A stretch of DNA of 64,000 bases. Origin: Kitasatospora sp. GAS204B (lineage in GTDB: Bacteria > Actinomycetota > Actinomycetes > Streptomycetales > Streptomycetaceae). Made by a program: the position numbers and the translations under genes. Of the stretch, positions 1 through 7,468 are shown piece by piece. Below the pieces are notes generated by a model. The model did not search any database and was not told the DNA's origin. It saw only the letters and a list, made by a program, of their open reading frames with translations. The stretch is taken from the NCBI RefSeq assembly GCF_029892155.1, contig NZ_JARZAG010000002.1, forward strand, positions 372,001-436,000, read 5' to 3'. Every line of letters starts with the position of its first letter. The first letter of the stretch is position 1.

Positions 1-106
1 CGCTCGAACCGGAGCCGCTACTGCTGCTACTGCTGCAACCGGTGGCCACCAGGGCCGCCGACGTCACTGCGATCACGGCCCAGCGCACTCTGGTGGCTGA
101 AGGCAT
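1..106 (-). CDS. Lipoprotein N-terminus (partial, cut by window edge)
   Basis: Only the first 35 codons are present. The ATG at 106 follows a strong ribosome site (GAGGAGG, 6 nt spacing). The peptide has a basic start, a hydrophobic core and a lipobox ending VATGC, followed by a Ser/Gly run, so it is a signal-peptidase-II lipoprotein anchored on the outer face of the membrane. Its place downstream of bipA and close to another solute-binding lipoprotein suggests an ABC-transporter substrate-binding protein, but no functional domain is visible and that is inference. Confidence 0.6.
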   Translation of the reverse strand, partial: MPSATRVRWAVIAVTSAALVATGCSSSSSSGSGSS

Positions 107-225
107 GAAGGACCTCCTCGGGGGTGTGTGAGGCATCACACCCCATTCGAAGGGCCGGGCGGTGGCGACGCACCCGCAGCAGGGCCACTCGGGCAGCTGG
201 TGCCGCCGAACAGGTGACTGAAAGC

Positions 226-263
226 CCGTCAGCCGGCTCCCCCGAGGGGGAACCGGCTGACGG
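226..263 (-). terminator. Rho-independent-type terminator of bipA
   Basis: Long GC-rich inverted repeat (arms beginning CCGTCAGCCGG and ending CCGGCTGACGG around a C5/G5 core). It lies 30 nt past the bipA stop. On the minus strand the stem is followed by GGGCTTTCAG, a short T tract. Confidence 0.7.
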
Positions 264-292
264 CCTTGCGACTGGGTCCGACTGAGTCGGCG

Positions 293-2161
293 TCAGTTCT
301 TCTTGGCGCGGGAGGCGGTGCGACCGCGCTCCTTCTGGTCCAGCACGACCTTGCGGATGCGCACGGTCTCCGGCGTGACCTCGATGCACTCGTCCTCGCG
401 GCAGAACTCGAGCGACTGCTCCAGCGACAGCTTGCGCGGCGGCACCAGGTTCTCGGTGGTGTCGGAGGAAGCCGCACGCATGTTGGTGAGCTTCTTCTCC
501 TTGGTGATGTTGATGTCCATGTCGTCCTGGCGCGAGTTCTCGCCGACGATCATGCCCTCGTACACCTCGGTGGTGGGCTCGACGAAGAGCGTGCCGCGCT
601 CCTGGATGCCCATCATGGCGAACGGGGTCACCACACCGGCGCGGTCGGCCACCAGCGAACCGTTGTTGCGCATCCGCAGCTCGCCGAACCACGGCTCGTG
701 GCCCTCGAAGATGCTGTGCGCGATGCCCGTGCCACGGGTGTCGGTCAGGAACTGGGTGCGGAAGCCGATCAGGCCACGCGACGGGACGATGAACTCCATC
801 CGGACCCAGCCGGAGCCGTGGTTCGTCATGGTCTCCATGCGGCCCTTGCGGACGGCCATCAGCTGGGTGATCGCGCCCAGGTACTCCTCGGGGCTGTCGA
901 TCGTCATCCGCTCGACCGGCTCGTGCACCTTGCCGTTGACGACCTTGGTGACCACCTGCGGCTTGCCGACGGTCAGCTCGAAGAGCTCCCGGCGCATGGT
1001 CTCGACCAGGATGGCCAGCGCCAGCTCACCACGGCCCTGCACCTCCCAGGCGTCCGGGCGCTCGGTCGGCAGCACGCGCAGCGAGACGTTACCGATCAGC
1101 TCGCGGTCCAGGCGGTCCTTCACCATCCGGGCGGTGACCTTGTGGCCCTTGCCGCCCTTGCCGACCAGCGGCGAGGTGTTGGTGCCGATGACCATCGAGA
1201 TGGCCGGCTCGTCCACCGTGATCAGCGGCAGCGCGATCGGGTTCTCCAGGTCGGCGAGGGTCTCGCCGATCATGATGTCCGGGATACCCGCGACGGCGCA
1301 GATGTCGCCGGGGCCGGCCACCTCGGCCGGCTTGCGGGTGAGCGCCTCGGTCATCAGCAGCTCGGTGATCTTCACCTGCTGGATCGAGCCGTCCCGCTTC
1401 ATCCACGCGACCTGCTGGCCCTTGCGCAGCTCACCCTGCTCGACGCGGCAGAGCGCGATGCGGCCGAGGAAGTTGTCGGCGTCCAGGTTGGTGACGTGCG
1501 CCTGCAGCGGGGCGTCCGCGTCGAACTCCGGGGCCGGGACGTGCGCCAGGATGGTGGAGAAGAACGGCTCCAGGCTGTCGCTGTCGGCCGGGACGGTGCC
1601 GTTCTCCGGCTTGGTCAGCGAGGCGACGCCGTCACGGGCGCAGGCGTAGACGATCGGGAACTCGATCTGGTCCTCGGTGGCGTCCAGGTCCAGGAAGAGG
1701 TCGTAGGTCTCGTTGATGACCTCGTCGATCCGGGAGTCCGGACGGTCGGTCTTGTTGATGCAGAGGATCACCGGCAGCTTGGCGGTGAGCGCCTTGCGGA
1801 GCACGAAGCGGGTCTGCGGCAGCGGGCCCTCGGAGGCGTCGACCAGCAGCACGACCGCGTCGACCATCGACAGGCCGCGCTCGACCTCGCCACCGAAGTC
1901 GGCGTGGCCGGGGGTGTCGATGATGTTGATGGTGATCGGCGCGCCACCCTCCTTGGGGTGGTACTTGACCGCGGTGTTCTTCGCGAGAATGGTGATGCCC
2001 TTCTCGCGCTCCAGGTCGTTCGAGTCCATCATGCGGTCGTCGAGGTGCTGGTGAGCCGCGAAAGCACCGGCCTGCTTGAGCATCGCGTCTACCAGGGTCG
2101 TCTTCCCGTGGTCGACGTGGGCGACGATGGCGACGTTGCGGATGTCATTGCGCGTGGGCAT
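293..2161 (-). CDS. typA: Ribosome-associated translational GTPase BipA/TypA
   Basis: 622-aa translational GTPase of the EF-G/LepA superfamily that acts on the 50S subunit in ribosome assembly and stress adaptation. The N-terminus reads MPTRNDIRNVAIVAHVDHGK, giving the G1 loop. The G3 DTPGH and G4 NKTD motifs follow, then domain II, an EF-G-like domain and the BipA-specific C-terminal domain. The length matches the family. An upstream in-frame start exists, but the ATG at 2161 places the G domain exactly where homologues begin and has GGGAG upstream. The Lys/Arg-rich tail (RASRAKKN) is usual in actinomycete versions. Transcribed alone, ending at the hairpin downstream. Confidence 0.95.
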   Translation of the reverse strand: MPTRNDIRNVAIVAHVDHGKTTLVDAMLKQAGAFAAHQHLDDRMMDSNDLEREKGITILAKNTAVKYHPKEGGAPITINIIDTPGHADFGGEVERGLSMVDAVVLLVDASEGPLPQTRFVLRKALTAKLPVILCINKTDRPDSRIDEVINETYDLFLDLDATEDQIEFPIVYACARDGVASLTKPENGTVPADSDSLEPFFSTILAHVPAPEFDADAPLQAHVTNLDADNFLGRIALCRVEQGELRKGQQVAWMKRDGSIQQVKITELLMTEALTRKPAEVAGPGDICAVAGIPDIMIGETLADLENPIALPLITVDEPAISMVIGTNTSPLVGKGGKGHKVTARMVKDRLDRELIGNVSLRVLPTERPDAWEVQGRGELALAILVETMRRELFELTVGKPQVVTKVVNGKVHEPVERMTIDSPEEYLGAITQLMAVRKGRMETMTNHGSGWVRMEFIVPSRGLIGFRTQFLTDTRGTGIAHSIFEGHEPWFGELRMRNNGSLVADRAGVVTPFAMMGIQERGTLFVEPTTEVYEGMIVGENSRQDDMDINITKEKKLTNMRAASSDTTENLVPPRKLSLEQSLEFCREDECIEVTPETVRIRKVVLDQKERGRTASRAKKN

Positions 2162-2291
2162 GCGGAGCGAACTCTCCCGGAGTCGTGGGTTGTGGCGCCC
2201 CGGCCTGTTCCGGTCCACCCGCCGGGCTTACCATGCCACGGCTTGTCCTATCGTACGTGGCCGCCGGGACGACCCGCGAAGTGAGGACCGG

Positions 2292-3872
2292 CTAGCGCAG
2301 GAAACCCAGGTCCTGGTAGCGCGGCCAACCGAAGCCGTACGCGCCCGCCCCGGCCACCCCGGTGCGCACGGCGACCAGCTCGGGACGCTGGTAGAGCGGG
2401 ACCGAGTGGCCCAGCTGCCAGATCCGCTGGTCGGCCTGCTGCAGCAGCGCGGTCTGCCGGACGGCGTCCGACTCGGCCTCGGCCTTGGCGAAGAGCTGGT
2501 CGATCTCGTCCGTGCCGGCGCCGCCGTAGTTGAGGCCGATCACCGCCTTGCCGTCCGCACCGGGCCGGGGCTTGGCGTAGAGCGGCTGCTCGTCGGTGGC
2601 GGGGAAGGCGGTGGCGGGCCAGGAGAAGAGCGCCAGGTCCCAGTCGCCGGTGGCCAGGTGGTCGCGGACGAAGCTGTCGGGCGCCGCCGCCTGCGGGTGC
2701 ACCGTGATGCCGTACGGGGCGAGCTGGGCCACCAGGGCGTCGGCGGTGCGGCGGGCGGTGGCGGAGCCGTCGGGGTAGAGCAGGCTCAGTTCCAGGTGCA
2801 TGGACTTGGCGGTGGCGGCGAGCGAGGCGCTGTTGTCGCGGTAGCCCAGCTGGTCGGTCATCAGCAGGTGGTTGCCGAGCGGCGCGGCGGGCAGGCCGAG
2901 CGGGCCGAGCGCGGCCTCGGCGATCTTGCCGCGGTCCACGCAGGCGGCGACCGCGCGGCGCAGCGCGGGTTCGGCCAGCTGACCGCGGCCGCCGTTCAGG
3001 GTGAGCTGGGTGAAGGCGGGGGCCGCGGCCCGGTGCAGGGTGATCCCTGGCAGCGCCCTGGCCCGGCGCAGCGCCTGGGTGGCGGAGTCCAGCGCGTCGG
3101 CGGACTTGGCCGCCGGCGGGTGGTCGACGGCGCCCTCCAGCGCGGCGACGTCGATCCGGCCCTGGGAGAGGGCGTCGAGCCGGTCCGGGGTGGCCAGGAA
3201 GTCGAGCTCGTCGACCTTGGCGGCGTCACCCCACCAGCGGGGGTTGCGGACCAGCGCCGCCTTGCCGCCCTTGGCGTCCAGCGACTGGAGCAGCAGCGGC
3301 CCGGCGCTGAGCGGCAGGCCGGCCGCCGGGTTCAGCGGGCTGAACAGCGACTTCCACTCCGCGTACGACTGCCGGAAGACCACCTTCACCTGGTGCTGAT
3401 CGACGCCCTGCGCGATCGACTCGATCGCCCGGTAGCCCGGGTGGTCGGCGCGCAGCGCCGTCCACTGCGCGGTGAAGTCGGCGGCCGTCACCGGCGTTCC
3501 GTCGCTCCACACGGCCTTCGGGTTCAGCCGGTAGGTGACCGTCCGATCGGCCTGCTCGGCGTTCACCAGGTAGTCCGGGTCGGGGACCGGCCGCGCGTGG
3601 TCGTCCAGCCGGTACAGGCTGGGCAGCAGCGCGTGCGCGATCAGCGCGGTGTCGGCGGTGGCGTCGCTCTGGTAGACGTCCAGCGAGGCGGGCACCTGGT
3701 CCACCGCCCAGCGCAGCGTGCCGCCCTGGCGCACCACCGTGCGGGTGGCCGGGGTAAAGTCCGAGGCGGACTGGGACGGCGGCGGGACCGGGGCCGGCGC
3801 GCTGTCGCAGCCCGCCAGTGCACTGAGCAGCGCGGCGGCGGCGAGCACCCTGATGCTCTTCATGGCGTCCAC
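2292..3872 (-). CDS. ABC-transporter solute-binding lipoprotein, family 5 (oligopeptide-type)
   Basis: 526-aa extracytoplasmic binding protein of the SBP_bac_5 (OppA/DppA-like) family. It has a lipoprotein signal (SALAGC lipobox, Cys about residue 22) and a Pro/Ser linker. The body includes GGTLRWAVDQVPASLDVYQS and the family hallmark WSDGTPVTAADFTAQW. It probably captures peptides or a related solute for an ABC importer, but no permease or ATPase gene is adjacent, so the partner transporter lies elsewhere. The start is either the GTG at 3872 (GGAG 4 nt upstream) or the ATG at 3863; the signal peptide is intact either way. It is divergent from the sdh operon. Confidence 0.88.
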   Translation of the reverse strand: MDAMKSIRVLAAAALLSALAGCDSAPAPVPPPSQSASDFTPATRTVVRQGGTLRWAVDQVPASLDVYQSDATADTALIAHALLPSLYRLDDHARPVPDPDYLVNAEQADRTVTYRLNPKAVWSDGTPVTAADFTAQWTALRADHPGYRAIESIAQGVDQHQVKVVFRQSYAEWKSLFSPLNPAAGLPLSAGPLLLQSLDAKGGKAALVRNPRWWGDAAKVDELDFLATPDRLDALSQGRIDVAALEGAVDHPPAAKSADALDSATQALRRARALPGITLHRAAAPAFTQLTLNGGRGQLAEPALRRAVAACVDRGKIAEAALGPLGLPAAPLGNHLLMTDQLGYRDNSASLAATAKSMHLELSLLYPDGSATARRTADALVAQLAPYGITVHPQAAAPDSFVRDHLATGDWDLALFSWPATAFPATDEQPLYAKPRPGADGKAVIGLNYGGAGTDEIDQLFAKAEAESDAVRQTALLQQADQRIWQLGHSVPLYQRPELVAVRTGVAGAGAYGFGWPRYQDLGFLR

Positions 3873-3963
3873 TCAACTCCAGCCCGCCGGCGAAGAACTG
3901 ACGACACGACAAGCTGTCCTCCGATCGGCGCAGCGAATCCCTGTCCAAGGTCTTCCGAGCAGC

Positions 3964-3979
3964 TGTGATCAAGGTCACA
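3964..3979. promoter_or_regulatory. TGTGA-N6-TCACA palindrome, operator of the sdh operon
   Basis: TGTGATCAAGGTCACA is a perfect match to the arm/spacer pattern shared by CRP/FNR-type sites and by the Streptomyces Rex operator. It ends 8 nt before the ATG of the membrane subunit, so a bound protein would block transcription or initiation. Confidence 0.6.
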
Positions 3980-3987
3980 CTCACAGG

Positions 3988-4773
3988 ATGGCCATAACGA
4001 CCAAGCGTGCCGCGATCCCGGAACGCACCCTGCGCACCGACCGCTGGTGGCTGCCCCAACTGAGCACGGCGGCGGGCCTGCTGGTCTTCATCGGGTACTC
4101 GACCTGGCGAGCCTTCGAAGGCGCGCACTACTACGCGGCGCCGTACGTCTCGCCGTTCTACTCCCCCTGCCTGGCCGCGAACTGCGTGCCGATGCGCGGC
4201 GGGGCCGACTGGGCGGTGATCGGCGACTGGTGGCGGCTCTCCCCCGCGCTGCTGGTGCTGGTATTCCCGCTCGGCTTCCGGTTGACCTGTTACTACTACC
4301 GCAAGGCCTACTACCGGGCCTTCTGGTCCTCGCCGCCGGCCTGCGCGGTGGCCGAGCCGCACGCCCGGTACAGCGGCGAGACCCGGTTCCCGCTGATCCT
4401 GCAGAACCTGCACCGGTACTTCTTCTACCTGGCGATCCCGGTGGCCGCGATCCTGAGCTATGACGCGGTGCTCGGCTTCCGCGACGCGGCCGGCGCCTGG
4501 GGGCACGCCGGGCTCGGCACCCTGGTGCTGCTGGTGAACGTGACGCTGATCTGGGCGTACACGCTCTCCTGCCACTCCTGCCGGCACATCGTCGGCGGTC
4601 GGCTGCGGCACTTCTCCAAGCACCCGGTGCGCTACCGGGCCTGGCAGCTGGTGGGACGGCTGAACTCCCGTCACATGCAGCTGGCCTGGGCCTCGCTGGC
4701 CTCGGTCGGGCTCGCCGACCTCTACGTGTACCTGGTCTCGTCCGGCGCCTTCGCCGATCCGAAGTTCTTCTGA
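3988..4773 (+). CDS. sdhC: Succinate dehydrogenase/fumarate reductase membrane-anchor subunit
   Basis: 261-aa membrane protein with about five hydrophobic segments (near residues 25-45, 80-105, 145-165, 178-198 and 230-252). It contains His residues that could ligate heme or line the quinone site (for example LHRYF, CHSCRH, SRHMQ). It is followed 8 nt later by the flavoprotein and then the iron-sulfur subunit, so it is the membrane anchor. It resembles the actinobacterial Sdh1-type single large anchor rather than the small SdhC+SdhD pair. The ATG at 3988 is the only reasonable start; in-frame upstream starts would run into the divergent solute-binding gene. No good Shine-Dalgarno is seen. Assignment rests mainly on operon context. 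Confidence 0.8.
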   Translation: MAITTKRAAIPERTLRTDRWWLPQLSTAAGLLVFIGYSTWRAFEGAHYYAAPYVSPFYSPCLAANCVPMRGGADWAVIGDWWRLSPALLVLVFPLGFRLTCYYYRKAYYRAFWSSPPACAVAEPHARYSGETRFPLILQNLHRYFFYLAIPVAAILSYDAVLGFRDAAGAWGHAGLGTLVLLVNVTLIWAYTLSCHSCRHIVGGRLRHFSKHPVRYRAWQLVGRLNSRHMQLAWASLASVGLADLYVYLVSSGAFADPKFF

Positions 4774-4781
4774 GGAGCCCA

Positions 4782-6653
4782 GTGGACGACTACGAAAGCT
4801 ACGACGTGGTGGTGGTCGGCGCCGGCGGGGCCGGGCTGCGGGCCGCGATCGAGGCCCGCGAGCAGGGCATGCGGGTCGCGGTGATCTGCAAGTCGCTCTT
4901 CGGCAAGGCCCACACCGTGATGGCCGAGGGCGGGATCGCCGCCTCGATGGGCAACGTGAACAGCGGCGACAACTGGCAGGTGCACTTCCGCGACACCATG
5001 CGCGGCGGCAAGTTCCTCAACCACTGGCGGATGGCCGAACTGCACGCCAAGGAGGCGCCGGAGCGGGTCTGGGAGCTGGAGACCTGGGGCGCGCTCTTCG
5101 ACCGGACCAAGGACGGGCGGATCTCGCAGCGCAACTTCGGCGGGCACGAGTACCCGCGGCTGGCGCACGTCGGCGACCGGACCGGGTTGGAGTTGATCCG
5201 CACCCTGCAGCAGAAGATCGTGGCACTCCAGCAGGCCGACCATCGCGAGAGTGGCGACTACGAGTCGGGCCTGAAGGTCTTCCAGGAGTACACCGTCACC
5301 AGGATCCTGAAGGACGGCGATCAGGTGGCCGGCGTCTTCGGCTACCGGCGGGAGAGCGGGCAGTTCTTCACCATCGCCGCGCCCGCCGTGGTGCTGGCCA
5401 CCGGCGGGATCGGCAAGTCGTTCAAGGTGACCTCCAACTCCTGGGAGTACACCGGCGACGGCCACGCCCTGGCGCTGCTGGCCGGCGCCCGGCTGCTGAA
5501 CATGGAGTTCATCCAGTTCCACCCGACCGGCATGGTCTGGCCGCCCTCCGTGAAGGGGATCCTGGTCACCGAGTCGGTGCGCGGCGACGGCGGGGTGCTG
5601 CGCAACAGCGAGGGCAAGCGGTTCATGTTCGAGTACGTGCCCGAGGTCTTCCGCGGCCAGTACGCCGAGACCGAGGCGGAGGCGGACGGCTGGTACGCGG
5701 ACCCCGGCAAGCACCGCCGACCGCCCGAGCTGCTGCCCCGCGACGAGGTGGCCCGGGCGATCAACTCCGAGGTCAAGGCCGGCCGCGGCACCCCGCACGG
5801 CGGGGTCTTCCTGGACGTCTCCAGCCGGCTGCCGGCCGAGGAGATCATCCGGCGACTGCCTTCGATGCACCACCAGTTCAAGGAACTGGCCGATGTCGAC
5901 ATCACCCGCGAGCCGATGGAGGTCGGCCCGACCTGCCACTACGTGATGGGCGGGGTCGAGGTGGACCCGGACACCGCGGCCAGCCCCGCCGTGCCCGGTC
6001 TCTACGCGGCGGGCGAGGTGGCGGGCGGCATGCACGGCTCCAACCGGCTGGGCGGCAACTCGCTCTCCGACCTGCTGGTCTTCGGACGTCGGGCCGGACT
6101 CCACGCGGCGCGGTACGTCAGCGAACTGACGCAGCGTCCGACGCTCGACCGGACCCAGCTGGACGCGGCCGCCGCCGAGGCCCTGGCGCCCTTCGGCGAG
6201 GGTGTCGAGCACCCGTACGCGCTGCACCAGGAGCTCCAGCAGACCATGAACGACCTGGTCGGGATCATCCGCCGGGCGGGCGAGATGAAGCAGGCGCTGG
6301 ACCGGCTGGCCGGGCTGCGCCGGCGGGCCGACCAGGTGGCGGTGGAGGGCCACCGGCAGTTCAACCCGGGCTGGCACCTGGCCCTGGACCTGCGCAACAT
6401 GCTGCTGGTCTCGGAGTGCGTGGCCCGGGCGGCGCTGCTGCGCCGGGAGAGCCGGGGCGGGCACACCCGGGAGGACTGGCCCGGGATGGACCGGGACTGG
6501 CGGCGGGTGAATCTGCTCTGCTCGCTGGACGAGGAGCGGCTGACCGTGGAACGGCAGGCCAACCCGCCGTTCCGCGCCGATCTGCTGGCGCTGTTCGACC
6601 GCGCCGAACTGGCGAAGTACTTCACCCCGGAGGAGCTGGCAGATGAGCGATGA
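4782..6653 (+). CDS. sdhA: Succinate dehydrogenase/fumarate reductase flavoprotein subunit
   Basis: 623 aa. It interconverts succinate and fumarate on the cytoplasmic face of the membrane, using covalently bound FAD. The N-terminal Rossmann loop GAGGAGL is at residues 13-19 and the likely FAD-linking His44 sits in KAHTVMAEGG. Active-site elements FHPTG, SVRGDGG, PTCHYVMGG and SNRLGGNSLSDLLVFGRRAG are all intact. The GTG start follows AGGAG by 4 nt and sits 8 nt after the membrane-subunit stop. The gene overlaps sdhB by 11 nt, indicating translational coupling. Length and motifs fit the actinobacterial Sdh1 group. Confidence 0.95.
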   Translation: MDDYESYDVVVVGAGGAGLRAAIEAREQGMRVAVICKSLFGKAHTVMAEGGIAASMGNVNSGDNWQVHFRDTMRGGKFLNHWRMAELHAKEAPERVWELETWGALFDRTKDGRISQRNFGGHEYPRLAHVGDRTGLELIRTLQQKIVALQQADHRESGDYESGLKVFQEYTVTRILKDGDQVAGVFGYRRESGQFFTIAAPAVVLATGGIGKSFKVTSNSWEYTGDGHALALLAGARLLNMEFIQFHPTGMVWPPSVKGILVTESVRGDGGVLRNSEGKRFMFEYVPEVFRGQYAETEAEADGWYADPGKHRRPPELLPRDEVARAINSEVKAGRGTPHGGVFLDVSSRLPAEEIIRRLPSMHHQFKELADVDITREPMEVGPTCHYVMGGVEVDPDTAASPAVPGLYAAGEVAGGMHGSNRLGGNSLSDLLVFGRRAGLHAARYVSELTQRPTLDRTQLDAAAAEALAPFGEGVEHPYALHQELQQTMNDLVGIIRRAGEMKQALDRLAGLRRRADQVAVEGHRQFNPGWHLALDLRNMLLVSECVARAALLRRESRGGHTREDWPGMDRDWRRVNLLCSLDEERLTVERQANPPFRADLLALFDRAELAKYFTPEELADER

Positions 6654-7413
6654 GCGGGAGCTGCGGGTGTGGCGCGGGGAGGGCGGCGAGGGCGGCTTCG
6701 TCTCCTACCGGTTGGCGGCCGACGAAGGCGAGGTGGTGCTCGACCTGGTCCACCGGCTGCAGGCCACCCAGGCGCCGGACCTGGCGGTGCGGTGGAACTG
6801 CAAGGCGGGCAAGTGCGGCTCGTGCAGCGCCGAGGTGAACGGGCGGCCGCGGCTGCTCTGCATGACCCGGCTGTCGGCGCTGCCGCCGGACCAGCCGGTG
6901 GTGCTCACCCCGCTGCGCGCCTTCCCGCACGTGCGGGACCTGGTCACCGACGTGGGCTTCAACTACGCCAAGGCCCGCGAGGTGCCCGCCTTCGTACCGC
7001 CGGCCGGCCTGGCGCCCGGGGAGTACCGGATGCGGCAGGAGGACGTGGCGCGCTCGCAGGAGTTCCGCAAGTGCATCGAGTGCTTCCTGTGCCAGGACAC
7101 CTGCCACGCGGTGCGCGACCACGAGGAGAACAAGGGCGCCTTCGCCGGCCCGCGCTTCCTGATGCGGGTGGCCGAGCTGGACATGCACCCGCTGGACGCG
7201 GCCGCGGCCGACGGCCTGGACCGCCGGGCGAGCGCACAGGAGGTGCACGGGCTGGGCTACTGCAACATCACCAAGTGCTGCACTGAGGTCTGCCCCGAGC
7301 ACATCAGGATCACCGACAACGCCCTGATCCCGCTCAAGGAACGGGTGGCCGACCGCAAGTACGACCCGCTGGTCTGGCTCGGGTCGAAGATCGGTCGGCG
7401 GCCCCGGGACTGA
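6643..7413 (+). CDS. sdhB: Succinate dehydrogenase/fumarate reductase iron-sulfur subunit
   Basis: 256 aa. It carries electrons from FAD to the quinone site. The [2Fe-2S] ligands lie in NCKAGKCGSCSAEVNG plus a later LLC. The [4Fe-4S] motif is CIECFLCQDTC and the last cluster uses KCCTEVCPEH. The ATG lies inside the end of sdhA. It is the last gene of the operon and is followed by a hairpin shared with the convergent phosphatase gene. Confidence 0.95.
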   Translation: MSDERELRVWRGEGGEGGFVSYRLAADEGEVVLDLVHRLQATQAPDLAVRWNCKAGKCGSCSAEVNGRPRLLCMTRLSALPPDQPVVLTPLRAFPHVRDLVTDVGFNYAKAREVPAFVPPAGLAPGEYRMRQEDVARSQEFRKCIECFLCQDTCHAVRDHEENKGAFAGPRFLMRVAELDMHPLDAAAADGLDRRASAQEVHGLGYCNITKCCTEVCPEHIRITDNALIPLKERVADRKYDPLVWLGSKIGRRPRD

Positions 7414-7433
7414 GGCCGCGGCCGAGCCCACAG

Positions 7434-7468
7434 CTGAGCCCGCGTCTGGGCCCCCTCGCGGGGCTCAG
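7434..7468. terminator. Convergent terminator hairpin after sdhB
   Basis: CTGAGCC-CGCG and CGCG-GGGCTCAG arms with a small bulge form a GC-rich stem between the sdh operon (+) and the phosphatase gene (-). The right arm overlaps the phosphatase stop codon. Confidence 0.5.

Noticed and set aside
266-2284. Long plus-strand open frame (672 aa) opposite bipA
   Set aside because: His/Leu/Gly/Arg-rich composition with no domain; a high-GC antisense shadow of bipA. Many similar frames across the window were dropped for the same reason.
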